DNA from: Elusimicrobiota bacterium
Lineage (GTDB): Bacteria; Elusimicrobiota; Endomicrobiia; Endomicrobiales; Endomicrobiaceae
Assembly: GCA_031274365.1 (NCBI GenBank)
Contig: JAISQF010000008.1
Location: 53,489 to 117,488 of the forward strand
Direction: 5' to 3'
Length of the DNA: 64,000 nucleotides
Below the pieces are notes generated by a model, which had not been told where the DNA came from, made no database searches, and saw only the letters and a list, made by a program, of their open reading frames with translations. Of this stretch, positions 52,766-63,236 are shown piece after piece. The position numbers and the translations under genes were made by a program. The stretch's first letter is position 1, and the number at the start of each line of letters is the position of its first letter.

Positions 52766-54036
52766 TTCTTACGCTCCCAGACAATCTTTCCGCCGACGAT
52801 AGTCATACAAGCGCCGCCCTTAAAATCTCTGTCGATAAAGGGAGAATTTTTGCTTTTCGAAACAATGCTTTCTTTACTGAATTTATAAGAATAATCAAGG
52901 TCTATTATCGTTATATCGGCAATAGATCCGGCTTGCAAATTACCTCTATTTTTTAAGTTAAAAATTTTTGCGGGATTAGCCGTCATTTTTGCCACGGCTT
53001 GGGATAATGTCAAAACTTTCGTATAAACAAGCTCGCTTAAAATCAAACTTAAACAAGTTTCAAAACCTATAATTCCAAAAGGCGCATTATCAAATTCTCT
53101 TGATTTCTCCTCTTGAGCGTGAGGAGCGTGATCCGTCGCTATACAGTCTATAGTCCCGTCGCAAAGCCCGTCTTTTACAGCCTTAACGTCTTTTTTACTT
53201 CTCAAAGGAGGATTCATTTTTGTATTTGTATCATAAGCTTTGACAATATCGTCCGTTAAAGAAAAATAATGCGGACAAGTTTCGGCGCTGATTTTAAGAC
53301 CGGATTTTTTTGCCTGTCTTATTAAATTTACTGAAAGCGCCGTCGAAATATGAGCAAAATGAACGGATCCGCCCGTGAGCTCGGCAAGTAAAATATCGCG
53401 GCTCACCATTACTGCTTCGGCTTGAGCGGGTATTGGACGCAAACCTAAAATCGTAGAATTTAATCCCTCATTCATCACTCCGTTTCTACTCAACTCTTTA
53501 TCCTCGCAATGAGAAATTACCGGTATATTAAACATCTTCGTATATTCAAGAGTCCTTCTCATTATTTGAGAATTTGAAATGGGATTTCCATCGTCGCTTA
53601 CCGCGACAATTCCGGCTTTTTTCAAAACGCCTATTTCCGAAAGCTCCTCGCCCAAAGATCCTTTTGTGGCGCATCCTATGGGAAAAACATTTACCAAACC
53701 CTCTTTTTGAGCTTTTAATAAAATAAATTCCACAGTCGGCGCATTATCTATGACGGGATTGGTGTTTGGCATACAAAAAACGCTTGTTATTCCGCCTTTA
53801 GCGGCCGCTCTCGTGCCCGTATAAATTGTTTCTTTTCCTTCCATTCCCGGCTCTCTTAAATGAGAATGAATGTCGATTAAACCGGGGACTGCAATTTTGC
53901 CTTTCCCGTCGATAATTCTATCCGCTTTTTTTGAAAGCGAAGAAACAATTTTTCCGCCCTCCACAAAAAGAGAACCCTTTTTGTCTTTATTAAAAGCCGG
54001 ATCTATAATTCTAATATCGTCAATCTGAATACGCAT
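52762..54036 (-). CDS. pyrC: Dihydroorotase
   Basis: VPGLIDIHSHLREPGMEGKETIYTGTRAAAKGGITSVFCMPNTNPVID; ATDHAPHAQEEK. Confidence 0.96.
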   Translation of the reverse strand: MRIQIDDIRIIDPAFNKDKKGSLFVEGGKIVSSLSKKADRIIDGKGKIAVPGLIDIHSHLREPGMEGKETIYTGTRAAAKGGITSVFCMPNTNPVIDNAPTVEFILLKAQKEGLVNVFPIGCATKGSLGEELSEIGVLKKAGIVAVSDDGNPISNSQIMRRTLEYTKMFNIPVISHCEDKELSRNGVMNEGLNSTILGLRPIPAQAEAVMVSRDILLAELTGGSVHFAHISTALSVNLIRQAKKSGLKISAETCPHYFSLTDDIVKAYDTNTKMNPPLRSKKDVKAVKDGLCDGTIDCIATDHAPHAQEEKSREFDNAPFGIIGFETCLSLILSELVYTKVLTLSQAVAKMTANPAKIFNLKNRGNLQAGSIADITIIDLDYSYKFSKESIVSKSKNSPFIDRDFKGGACMTIVGGKIVWERKN

Positions 54037-54961
54037 TTTTATTCGCCTTTGGTTTTAATAAAAATAAAATCGCCATCCTTACGGCAATGCCGTTTGTCAC
54101 TTGCTCGTTTATCACGGCATTTACGCTGTCGGCGACTTCCGACGAAATTTCTATCCCTCTATTCATCGGACCCGGATGCATTACTAAAACATTTGATTTT
54201 GCTTTTGCAAGTCTGTCTTTTGTCAATTGATATAATTCCACATATTCATGAACCGAGGGAAAAAGATTTTCTTTTTGTCTCTCTAATTGAATTCTCAAAA
54301 TATTTACCACGTCGGCAGTTTTAAGCGCTTCGTCTAAATTATAAAAAACTTTCACTCCGAGCTTTTCAATTCCCTGAGGAATTAAAGTCGGCGGACCGGC
54401 GACGGCGACATCCGCGCCCATTTTTGTCAATGCCCAAATATTTGATTTTGCAACGCGCGAGTGCAAAATATCGCCGACAAGCAAAACTTTCAAATTCTCG
54501 AATTTTTTCTTTTTTTCAAAAATCGTATAAAGGTCAAGCAGTCCTTGCGTCGGATGCTCGTGAAATCCGTCTCCGGCATTTATTACGGAAGCGTCTAAAT
54601 TCCTTGCAAGAATATCGGGCGCGCCCGTCATAGAATGTCTTATTATAATATAGTCGGCATTCATCGCGGCAAGAGTTTTGCCCGTGTCTATCAGACTCTC
54701 TCCCTTTACGACGCTTGAAGCGTTCACGGCGAGATTTACAACGTCTGCCGACAATCTTTTAGCGGCGATTTCAAATGAAGTTCTTGTTCTTGTGGAAGGT
54801 TCATAAAAAAGAGTCACCACAGTTTTTCCGACTAATGTGGGCGCTTTTTTTACGGAGCGCATAAAAAGACTTTTAAAAGGTTTTACCGAATCTAAAATAA
54901 TTTGAATTTCTTTTTTATCAAGAAACTCAAGTCCTAAAAGATCTTTGCGGTTAAAAAGCAT
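54020..54961 (-). CDS. pyrB: Aspartate carbamoyltransferase catalytic subunit
   Basis: TVVTLFYEPSTRTRTSFEIAAKRLSAD; INAGDGFHEHPTQGLLDLYTI; MHPGPMNRGIEI. Confidence 0.97.
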   Translation of the reverse strand: MLFNRKDLLGLEFLDKKEIQIILDSVKPFKSLFMRSVKKAPTLVGKTVVTLFYEPSTRTRTSFEIAAKRLSADVVNLAVNASSVVKGESLIDTGKTLAAMNADYIIIRHSMTGAPDILARNLDASVINAGDGFHEHPTQGLLDLYTIFEKKKKFENLKVLLVGDILHSRVAKSNIWALTKMGADVAVAGPPTLIPQGIEKLGVKVFYNLDEALKTADVVNILRIQLERQKENLFPSVHEYVELYQLTKDRLAKAKSNVLVMHPGPMNRGIEISSEVADSVNAVINEQVTNGIAVRMAILFLLKPKANKNAYSD

Positions 54962-54972
54962 TTTTGTTTCCT

Positions 54973-55491
54973 TTATATTTTGACGACTATATTTTTATCA
55001 TAATCAACTTTTACCAACTGTTTTGTCGGATATTTAATTCCCGTAAAATTCGCCTCAATCGGCAATTCTCTATGTCCCCTATCGACTAAAACGGCAAGCT
55101 TAATGGATCTTGGCCGCCCGAAATCCATCAAGACGTCCAAAGCCGCTCTGACAGTTCTGCCCGTATAGAGAACATCATCGACAAGAATAATATTTTTTTC
55201 ATTTATCTCAAAAGGAATGGCTGTTTCTTTAATAAGAGGAATATCCGCGCCGCGTTTATAAATATCGTCTCTGTAAAGGGTAATGTCTAAAGTTCCAAAA
55301 GGAATTTTTAACAAATCGTCTTTGGCGAGTTTTACAATTTTATCAATTATCCTTTTTGCTAAAACAACTCCTTTTCCGTGTATGCCTATCACGGCCAAAT
55401 TTTTTATATTTTTATTATCGTCAAAAATCTGGCGCGACATTCTTGTAATGGCGTCGTTAAAATCAGCGCTTTCTAAAATTATTTCTTGCAT
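54973..55491 (-). CDS. pyrR: PyrR bifunctional regulator/uracil phosphoribosyltransferase
   Basis: ILVDDVLYTGRTVRAALDVLMDFGRPRSIKLAVLVDRGHRELPIEANFTGIKYPT. Confidence 0.95.
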   Translation of the reverse strand: MQEIILESADFNDAITRMSRQIFDDNKNIKNLAVIGIHGKGVVLAKRIIDKIVKLAKDDLLKIPFGTLDITLYRDDIYKRGADIPLIKETAIPFEINEKNIILVDDVLYTGRTVRAALDVLMDFGRPRSIKLAVLVDRGHRELPIEANFTGIKYPTKQLVKVDYDKNIVVKI

Positions 55492-56009
55492 TGTAAATAC
55501 TTCCTTATCCCGAGTTTTTGAAGTTTCAAATCTTTTTTTACAATTTCTCCCGCCATGTCGTCTTTATATTTTTGCAATTTTTCTCTTAAAGATTTATCTG
55601 AGACAGCGATAATCTGAGCCGCTAAAACCGCGGCGTTCACCGCTCCCGCTTTTCCAACGGCAACACATGCCACGGGCGCGCCCGCCGGCATTTGAACGAT
55701 GGAGAATAAAGAATCCAAACTTGCAAGAGAGCCGCCCTTTATCGGCACTCCGATTACCGGCAAAACAGTTTGCGCCGCAATTACTCCCGGCAATGCCGCC
55801 GACATACCGGCGCCGGCAATAAAAACTTTTGCTCCGGCTTTTTGAGATTTTTCTATACATTCTTTTAGATGCTCCGCGGTTCTATGAGCCGAGGCTATAT
55901 TGAGACTATAAGTCAAATCAAAATATTCTAAAATTTTACAAGTCTGCTCAATAATATCAAGATCGGAATCTGAGCCGACAATGATAGCGGCGTCTATTGA
56001 TTTTGTCAT
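55479..56009 (-). CDS. purE: N5-CAIR mutase
   Basis: AIIVGSDSDLDIIEQTCKILEYFDLTYSLNIASAHRTAEHL; MPAGAPVACVAVGKAGAVNAAVLAAQI. Confidence 0.95.
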   Translation of the reverse strand: MTKSIDAAIIVGSDSDLDIIEQTCKILEYFDLTYSLNIASAHRTAEHLKECIEKSQKAGAKVFIAGAGMSAALPGVIAAQTVLPVIGVPIKGGSLASLDSLFSIVQMPAGAPVACVAVGKAGAVNAAVLAAQIIAVSDKSLREKLQKYKDDMAGEIVKKDLKLQKLGIRKYLQCKK

Positions 56010-57289
56010 AAATCCTCCGTTTTGTTTTTTAACGCTTTTGCCGCAATATCTTTTCTATAGTGCATATTTTCAAAATCTATCAAAGCAACTTGACTATAAA
56101 CTTTATCGACAGCGCTTTTAATATCGTCGTCTAAAGCCGTAATTCCCAAAACTCTGCCGCCGTTGGTGAACAATTTAGCGTCTTTTATTTTCGTTCCCGC
56201 AAGAAAAATCAACGCCTCTTTAATATCCTCAAGTCCTTTAATTTCAAAACCGCTTCTGTAAGCGTCGGGATAACCGCCAGACGCCAAAACCACGCAAACC
56301 GAAAAACCTTTTTTCCAAGAAATTTTTATCTTATCAAGATTTCTATCTAAAATCGCCTGACAAATATCGACTAAATCGCTTTCTAAAAGCGGCAAAACCG
56401 CCTGCGTTTCAGGGTCGCCAAATCTACAATTAAATTCTAAGACATAAGGCTCGCCGCCGCTGACAATCACGCCGACATATAAAATGCCTCTGTAATCCAA
56501 ATTTTCTTTTTGCAGTCCCGTCATTACTTTTTTTAATATATTTTCCTCAACTTTTTTATTTAAGCTTTTGCTTGCAAGAGGAGCGGGAGCGTATGCGCCC
56601 ATACCGCCGGTATTTGGTCCTTCGTCATTATCGTTTATTCTTTTATGGTCTTGGGCCGCGGGCATCATCGAATAATGTTTTCCGTCGGTAAAAATTAAAT
56701 ACGATAATTCCTCTCCGCAAATAAATTCCTCGATTAAAACATTTATTCCCGCATCGCCCAAAATTTTTTCATGCATTATTTGTTTCACGGCGTTTTTTGC
56801 GCTAACGCTGTCGCCGCAGATATAAACTCCTTTGCCGGCGGCAAGTCCGTCGGCTTTTACGACGAGCTTTTTATCTTTGTCAATTTTATCAAGAAAATTC
56901 AGAGCGTCGTCTAAATAAGAAAAGCTATTATATTTTGCCGTGGGAATACCGTATTTTTCCATAAATTGTTTTGAATAAATTTTACTTGCCTCAAGTTTTG
57001 CGGCTTCCTTACAAGGACCGACTATTTTCAATCCTTTGCTTTCAAAATAATCGACAATACCCAGCGATAAAGGAATTTCGGGTCCCACAAAAGTAAAATC
57101 AATTTTATTTCTTTTTGCAAATTCGGCAAGTTTTTCAAAATCGCAAATATCAATATCCACCAATTGCGCAACATTACTAATTCCGTCATTTGTCCCCGCG
57201 CAAAAAACTTTTTTTACTTTATGGCTTTGAGAAAATTTCCAGCATATCGAATGTTCTCTTCCGCCCGAACCTATCACCAATATTTTCAT
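56006..57289 (-). CDS. purD: Phosphoribosylamine-glycine ligase
   Basis: MKILVIGSGGREHSICWKFSQS; NTGGMGAYAPAPL; YVLEFNCRFGDPETQAVLPLL. Confidence 0.97.
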   Translation of the reverse strand: MKILVIGSGGREHSICWKFSQSHKVKKVFCAGTNDGISNVAQLVDIDICDFEKLAEFAKRNKIDFTFVGPEIPLSLGIVDYFESKGLKIVGPCKEAAKLEASKIYSKQFMEKYGIPTAKYNSFSYLDDALNFLDKIDKDKKLVVKADGLAAGKGVYICGDSVSAKNAVKQIMHEKILGDAGINVLIEEFICGEELSYLIFTDGKHYSMMPAAQDHKRINDNDEGPNTGGMGAYAPAPLASKSLNKKVEENILKKVMTGLQKENLDYRGILYVGVIVSGGEPYVLEFNCRFGDPETQAVLPLLESDLVDICQAILDRNLDKIKISWKKGFSVCVVLASGGYPDAYRSGFEIKGLEDIKEALIFLAGTKIKDAKLFTNGGRVLGITALDDDIKSAVDKVYSQVALIDFENMHYRKDIAAKALKNKTEDL

Positions 57290-57312
57290 TTTATTTCCTC
57301 TAATTTTTTAAT

Positions 57313-58101
57313 TTATCCCTTGACATAATCCACGGCATTTTGAAAAATTATTTTTCCCCAGCCGAATTTTCCGTCATAACCCTGTCTTGCGGGATGCTGC
57401 AAAGCAAAAACATATCTTTCAGGATGCGGCATAAGTCCAAAAACATTTCCAAAATCGTTTGATATTCCCGCTATTTGCTCAATTGAACCGTTTGGATTAA
57501 GAGGATAATCCGCTTCAGATCCGTCTTTTGAACAATACTTAAAAGCTATCTGCTCATTATTTTTCAACATATCAAGAATATCTTTATCTCTAACTATAAA
57601 TTTTCCTTCGCCGTGCGCCACCGGCAGAGAAATAATTTCAGGGAGATTTCGCGTCCACAAACATTTTGAGACGCCGTCTATATTTTTCATTGTTTTCAAA
57701 TAAACCCATCTGCATTCAAATTTACCAGAATCATTATAAGAAAGAGTTGACGTTTGGCAAAACTCCCGCACAGACGGCAATAAACCCATTTTTACAAGCA
57801 CTTGAAAACCGTTGCATATTCCTATTACGGGTCTTTTACTTAAAGCAAATTTCTGCAAAACGCCGCCCATTTTATTTTTTACTTCATTTGCTAAAATTTT
57901 TCCCGAGGCGATATCGTCTCCATAAGAAAATCCGCCCGGAAAAACTAAAATATCATAATTTAGAATTTCATCTTTTTTCTCAAGCAAAACATTTATATGA
58001 ACTCTATCCGCCGACGCTCCGCATAATTGCAAAGCCGCTTGCGACTCATAATCGCAATTTGTTCCCGCCGTCGTTAGAATTAAGGCTTTTACTTTTTTCA
58101 T
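57313..58101 (-). CDS. purQ: FGAM synthase glutaminase subunit
   Basis: ILVFPGGFSYGDDIASGKILANEV; VIGICNGFQVLVKMGLLP; LPVAHGEGKF; GLMPHPERYVF. Confidence 0.96.
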   Translation of the reverse strand: MKKVKALILTTAGTNCDYESQAALQLCGASADRVHINVLLEKKDEILNYDILVFPGGFSYGDDIASGKILANEVKNKMGGVLQKFALSKRPVIGICNGFQVLVKMGLLPSVREFCQTSTLSYNDSGKFECRWVYLKTMKNIDGVSKCLWTRNLPEIISLPVAHGEGKFIVRDKDILDMLKNNEQIAFKYCSKDGSEADYPLNPNGSIEQIAGISNDFGNVFGLMPHPERYVFALQHPARQGYDGKFGWGKIIFQNAVDYVKG

Positions 58102-58153
58102 ATCTGCTCCGATTTAATTTTCAATTGCAGCTCGTTTTTAAAGCTCGCCAAAA

Positions 58154-60568
58154 TCAAATATCTTGAAGAGTTTTTTGCCAAGACGACATTAATTTTTTTG
58201 GATTTTCCATAACTTTTATTTTGTTTTTTACGCTCTCAAAAACGACGTCTTTTCCGCCCGTCAAACCAACTTGCGAAAAAACCGTTCCCTTAAAAAGAGA
58301 GCGGAACTTTTTTTCATTTTTAGCGTCAACCTCGACGACAAATCTTCCGTTTGATTGAGAAAACAATATCTCGGCGGGACTCATTTTTCCCTTTATCTTT
58401 ACTTTATCAATGTCTATCTTAACCCCTATGCCGGCGCTAAAAGCCATTTCGCTTACGGCAGCTGCGAGTCCTCCGTCGGAAATATCATGACAAGACTCAA
58501 TCAAACTTTTATTTATAGCCTGATATATTTTTTTCATTATGGGCTTTGATTCTTTGGGATAAACGTTTGGAACAACTCCGTCTTTTATTGAATTGATTTT
58601 TGAAAAAACGGATCCGCCGAGTTCATTTCTCGTCAAGCCTAAAATAAAAACTTTATTTTTTTCTTTCTTAAAAGGCATAGTCAAAGTATTTGAAACGTTT
58701 TCTATAACGCCCATAGCCGAAATAAGCAAAGCTGGAGGAATTGAATATTTTTTTTGACCGATAGAATATTCATTATGCAAACTGTCTTTTCCCGAAATAA
58801 AAGGAATTGAAAAACTTTTTGAAAAATCATAACAAGCTTTAGCCGCTCTAATTAGAGAGCCTAAAATTTCCTCTTTATCGGTATTTCCCCAGCAAAAATT
58901 ATCAAGCAAAGATATTTTTTCAATATTTCCGCCGACGCAAACGGCGTTCCTGATAGCTTCCTCTATGGCGCTAGCCGCCATTTTGTATGCGTTGATTTTT
59001 CCATATTCTGGATTTAATCCATTTGATAAAACAATAGCTTTTTTTGTCCCTTTTACGACGGTATAAGGAAAAATAACGGCGGCGTCCCCGGGACCTGAAA
59101 CTTCAATATTATTTCCCTGCAAAGGTTTTATTATAGTCTGGCCTTGAACTTCGTGATCGTATTGTCTGATTATCCACTCTTTTGAACAAACATTCAAATC
59201 CTCAAGAACTTTTTTCAAAGATTTTAATATCTCTGATGAATTCATTTTTATCGTTTTTTGTTCAAATTCATTTTTTATCTCGCAAATTGCACGGCGCGTT
59301 ATTTTCGGAACGCCTTTGTGCAAAAAAGACATATCCATATCGGCTATTAAATCTCCGTCGTAGGAAATTTTTAATTTTTTATCTTTTGTAAATACGCCGA
59401 TAAAAACCGCCTCGACGTTTTCTTTTGCAAAAATTTCAATTATCTTTTCTTTATTTTTTGGCGGAACTGCAAAAACCATTCTCTCCTGCGCTTCGGAAAT
59501 CCAAATTTCCCAAGCTCTAAGTCCGTCATACTTTAGAGGAACTTTTTTGAGATCTATTTCAACTCCGGTATTTTCGCCCAACTCCCCAACCGCGCTCGAA
59601 AGTCCGCCCGCTCCGCAATCGGTTACGGCCCTATACAAATTCAAATCTCTCGCTTTTAACATAGCGTCTAAAACTTTTTTTTCAACTATGGGATTTCCTA
59701 TCTGAACGGCGCTGACATCCGATTCTTTATTAAGCTCCACTGAAGAAAAAGTCGCCCCGTGTATTCCGTCTCTGCCCGTCCGTCCTCCCGCGACAAGAAC
59801 TAAATCGCCCGCGCGCGTTTTTTTTGCAATTTTATTTTTTGGAATTATTCCCATAGTCCCGCAAAAAACAAGAGGGTTCGCCATATAACCGTCGTCAAAA
59901 TAAACGGACCCGTTGACTGTTGGAATACCCATTCTATTGCCGTAATCTCTTACGCCGGATACAACTCCGCCAATAATGCGTTTAGGATGATGCATGCCGT
60001 TTGGAACTTTTTTTGGCGGCGTGTTTGGTTTTCCAAAACAAAAAACGTCGGTGTTTGCAAGAGGTTTTGCGCCAAGACCGACTCCGAGTATGTCTCTGAT
60101 TACTCCTCCTATCCCCGTAGCCGAACCTCCGTAAGGCTCCAATGCCGACGGATGATTGTGCGTTTCAACCTTAAAAGCTATCGCGTTTTTATCGTCAAAA
60201 TCTATAATGCCCGCATTATCCTCAAAAACGGACAGACACCATTTCTTTTTCAATTCCATAGTGGCCTTAAATATAGTTTCTTTAAGAAGATTGTTATATT
60301 GTTTATGAATTTTCTTTTGAGGAGATATTTCCAAATAATCAATAATACCCGTTAAGGTTTTGTGTTTGCAATGTTCGCTCCAAGTTTGGGCTATTGTTTC
60401 AATTTCAATATCGGTGGGATTTCTTTTGAGATTTTTATAATAATCTTGAATTGTTTTCATCTCTTCCAAAGAAAGAGATAAGACGTTGTTTTTACTTAAA
60501 TCTAAAAGCTCTTTGTCGGACAAATTCAAAATGTCAATTTCTTTGCAATGCGTGGTTTTCAATTTCAT
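58154..60568 (-). CDS. purL: FGAM synthase synthetase subunit
   Basis: IAQTWSEHCKHKTL; AFKVETHNHPSALEPYGGSATGIGGVIRDILGVG; SGKDSLHNEY; DISDGGLAAAVSEMAF. Confidence 0.97.
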   Translation of the reverse strand: MKLKTTHCKEIDILNLSDKELLDLSKNNVLSLSLEEMKTIQDYYKNLKRNPTDIEIETIAQTWSEHCKHKTLTGIIDYLEISPQKKIHKQYNNLLKETIFKATMELKKKWCLSVFEDNAGIIDFDDKNAIAFKVETHNHPSALEPYGGSATGIGGVIRDILGVGLGAKPLANTDVFCFGKPNTPPKKVPNGMHHPKRIIGGVVSGVRDYGNRMGIPTVNGSVYFDDGYMANPLVFCGTMGIIPKNKIAKKTRAGDLVLVAGGRTGRDGIHGATFSSVELNKESDVSAVQIGNPIVEKKVLDAMLKARDLNLYRAVTDCGAGGLSSAVGELGENTGVEIDLKKVPLKYDGLRAWEIWISEAQERMVFAVPPKNKEKIIEIFAKENVEAVFIGVFTKDKKLKISYDGDLIADMDMSFLHKGVPKITRRAICEIKNEFEQKTIKMNSSEILKSLKKVLEDLNVCSKEWIIRQYDHEVQGQTIIKPLQGNNIEVSGPGDAAVIFPYTVVKGTKKAIVLSNGLNPEYGKINAYKMAASAIEEAIRNAVCVGGNIEKISLLDNFCWGNTDKEEILGSLIRAAKACYDFSKSFSIPFISGKDSLHNEYSIGQKKYSIPPALLISAMGVIENVSNTLTMPFKKEKNKVFILGLTRNELGGSVFSKINSIKDGVVPNVYPKESKPIMKKIYQAINKSLIESCHDISDGGLAAAVSEMAFSAGIGVKIDIDKVKIKGKMSPAEILFSQSNGRFVVEVDAKNEKKFRSLFKGTVFSQVGLTGGKDVVFESVKNKIKVMENPKKLMSSWQKTLQDI

Positions 60569-61016
60569 ATCCTTGAATTAAAGTATTTGCAAACAATTTT
60601 TCAGCCATAAGCGCCAAATCCTCGTCTGATATATCTCCAAACAAATAATATTTATGACCCGTATTAACCTCTATTTTTTTATCTATACCCAAATCTTTAA
60701 CCGCTTTTTGAACGCTTTGTGCGACAGTATCGGTCACGCCTTTTTTATACCAAACTTCTATTGCTCCCCCAACTTTAATTGGAGACAAAATTTCATTTTC
60801 TTTTTTTATGGAATAATCCTCGGTTATCTCGTCAATCAACAATTGCCTTGCTATAATTTCAGCCTCGCCGTCAGAAATATCTCCTTTAATAATGTATAAA
60901 GGACAATATTTAACTTTCTTAACATTATCAAACCCCATTGAAATTATTTCATAAAGATAATACTCGCCGCGCGCGTCTCTAAAATTTTCTTTTGTTTTAA
61001 TTTCAATTTTATACAT
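60534..61016 (-). CDS. purS: PurS-like protein with two tandem PurS-type domains (start MYKIEIKTKENF at 61016)
   Basis: MYKIEIKTKENFRDARGEYYLYEIISMGFDNVKKVKYCPLYIIKGDISDGEAEIIARQLLIDEITEDYSI + IEVWYKKGVTDTVAQSVQKAVKDLGIDKKIEVNTGHKYYLFGDISDEDLALMAEKLFANTLIQGYEI; adjacent to purL. Confidence 0.75.
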   Translation of the reverse strand: MYKIEIKTKENFRDARGEYYLYEIISMGFDNVKKVKYCPLYIIKGDISDGEAEIIARQLLIDEITEDYSIKKENEILSPIKVGGAIEVWYKKGVTDTVAQSVQKAVKDLGIDKKIEVNTGHKYYLFGDISDEDLALMAEKLFANTLIQGYEIENHALQRN

Positions 61017-61042
61017 CGCCTCTCCGTTTATGAAATTTCTTA

Positions 61043-61909
61043 TTATTGCCAACGTTTGCCCGTCAATTTCTCATACGCTTCTATATATTTTTCTAAAGTT
61101 TTTTTAACAATCTCATCCGGCAAATTCGGCGCGGGCGGTTTTTTATCCCATTTTATTTTTTCAAGATAATCTCTAACAAATTGTTTGTCCAAACTGTCCT
61201 GCGCTTTGCCCTCTTGATATTTTGCAGCCTCCCAAAACCTCGAAGAATCGGGAGTAAAAATTTCGTCTATTAAAATAATTTTATTATTATAATAACCAAA
61301 TTCAAATTTTGTATCGGCTAAAATAATTCCTTTACTTAAAGCAAAATCCGAAGCTTTTTGATAAATTTTAAGAGTTAAATTTTTTATCGTTTCGGCGGCC
61401 TCGTCCCCTATCCTTTTTTTAGTTTCTTCAAAAGATATATTCTCGTCATGCGCCCCGCCGTCCTCTTTACTCGACGGAGTAAAAATTGTGTTAGGAAGCT
61501 TAGACGATTCTTTTAATCCGTCCGGCAAAGGCATGGAACACACCGTTTTATAAAGCTCATACTCTTTCCAAGCCGAACCCGATAAATAATTTCTCGCTAT
61601 ACATTCAATGTCAATTCTTTTTGCTTTCTTTACTATCATAGCTCTGCCGTCGAGATAATCATATTTTTTCAAAAAATCCGGGAACTCGCTAAACTCTCCA
61701 GTTATTATATGATTTGCGGCAATATCTTTAACAAAATCAAACCAAAACATTGAAAGTTTATGGAGAATTTTTCCTTTATTTGGAATTTCGGTGGGAATAA
61801 CGCAGTCAAAAGCGCTGATTCTATCTGACGCGCAAATTAAAAGATTATCGCCTAAATCGTATATGTCTCTAACTTTTCCTCTGTGCAGCAAAGGCAAATC
61901 TATTTTCAT
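61043..61909 (-). CDS. purC: SAICAR synthetase
   Basis: LLHRGKVRDIYDLGDNLLICASDRISAFDCVIPTEIPNKGKIL; ILADTKFEFGYYNNKIILIDEIFTPDSSRFW. Confidence 0.97.
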   Translation of the reverse strand: MKIDLPLLHRGKVRDIYDLGDNLLICASDRISAFDCVIPTEIPNKGKILHKLSMFWFDFVKDIAANHIITGEFSEFPDFLKKYDYLDGRAMIVKKAKRIDIECIARNYLSGSAWKEYELYKTVCSMPLPDGLKESSKLPNTIFTPSSKEDGGAHDENISFEETKKRIGDEAAETIKNLTLKIYQKASDFALSKGIILADTKFEFGYYNNKIILIDEIFTPDSSRFWEAAKYQEGKAQDSLDKQFVRDYLEKIKWDKKPPAPNLPDEIVKKTLEKYIEAYEKLTGKRWQ

Positions 61910-61921
61910 AAATTCCGTTCC

Positions 61922-62575
61922 TCACTTACTAAAAGCTTTGGGATGTCTTATGTCTTTTCCTTGGACCATAAAAATCACGTCTTCGCTGATATTTGTCGCA
62001 TGGTCTCCAATTCTTTGAATATTTCTCAACATCATAACTTGATCTAAATATTTTCCAATCATTTCAGAATCGGTCGACTTCATCATAGATTCTTTTAAGC
62101 GCTGCAAAATTTCGTCTTTCAAATTTGAAAGCTCTCTGTCTTTATCGAGAACGCTGTTTGCAAGATCCACATCGCTTTTATTAAAAGCGTTTATCGCGTC
62201 CTCAACCATCTGTCTGACAATCCCGGCCATTTTTGAAACATTTTCAATAACGTCTAAATTTATGTCTATTTTTTTTGCAATTCCTATGGCTTCGTCGGCC
62301 ATTCTCTCCAAATCCGTATTGATTTTCATAGCCGAAGTTATAAATCTCAAATCCGTCCCCACAGGCTGATTTAGAGCTATGAGTTTCAAGCATTTATCGT
62401 CGATAACAATCTCTTGAATATTGACCTCTTTTTCAATGGCAAAAAGTTTATCGTGAAAATCGGCGTTTTTTGAAATAAGCTGATCCATTATGGACTTAAT
62501 CATCTCTCTTACTAAAGCCGCCATATCGACCAATTGTTTTTTTAATTCATTGATTTCCAAATCAAAATGACGCAT
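61922..62575 (-). CDS. phoU: Phosphate signalling regulator PhoU
   Basis: RHFDLEINELKKQLVDMAALV; PVGTDLRFITSAMKINTDLERMADEAIGIAKK; RIGDHATNISEDVIFMVQG. Confidence 0.93.
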   Translation of the reverse strand: MRHFDLEINELKKQLVDMAALVREMIKSIMDQLISKNADFHDKLFAIEKEVNIQEIVIDDKCLKLIALNQPVGTDLRFITSAMKINTDLERMADEAIGIAKKIDINLDVIENVSKMAGIVRQMVEDAINAFNKSDVDLANSVLDKDRELSNLKDEILQRLKESMMKSTDSEMIGKYLDQVMMLRNIQRIGDHATNISEDVIFMVQGKDIRHPKAFSK

Positions 62576-62626
62576 TTTATTCTCCTATTTTATAATAGAA
62601 AAAGCGCGGCAAATGCGCGCTCTATT

Positions 62627-63040
62627 TTATTTTGCCGACCTAATAATTTTTAATTTATCCAAAACGCCGTTGACAAATTTACTGGAATCTTTTGTGGAAT
62701 ATTTTTTAGATATTTCAACGGCCTCGTCAATTATCACGCTAATGGGAGTTTCGGGCATTTCCATAATTTCATAAACCGCCAAACGTATTATATTTCTATC
62801 AACCGCCGCCATTCTGCTTATTTCCCAGTTTTTTGCATGTTTTGCAATGAGCTCGTCTATTTCATCTTTTTTTTTGCAAACGCCGTCAAACAATTTCATC
62901 ATAAAAGATTTATAAGTCTCTCCTTTTGGAATACGGCTCTCAAAAAAACTTACAATCTCGTCAACGGGCATTTTACAATTGTCATAAGCATAAAGCATTT
63001 TCAACGAACATATTCTTGCTTGTCTTCTTTTAGTAGTCAT
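62627..63040 (-). CDS. nusB: Transcription antitermination factor NusB
   Basis: RRQARICSLKMLYAYD; ISRMAAVDRNIIRLAVYEIMEMPETPISVIIDEAVEISKKYSTKDSSKFVNGVLDKL. Confidence 0.93.
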   Translation of the reverse strand: MTTKRRQARICSLKMLYAYDNCKMPVDEIVSFFESRIPKGETYKSFMMKLFDGVCKKKDEIDELIAKHAKNWEISRMAAVDRNIIRLAVYEIMEMPETPISVIIDEAVEISKKYSTKDSSKFVNGVLDKLKIIRSAK

Positions 63041-63236
63041 TTATTCCCCGGTCAAAATACGATGCGCGTAAATATAAATACCCAATAATTATAGCATATT
63101 TTATATATTATAATTATGCGCCCGACAAGCGTAGGATTTATTATTCAACATCCGCGGGGAAGCAGACTTACTTTCGCCATTGTTGTTTTTGTTTCCATCG
63201 TATGCTTTTAGCTTTTCTATTGTGTTGCTTTTAGTC

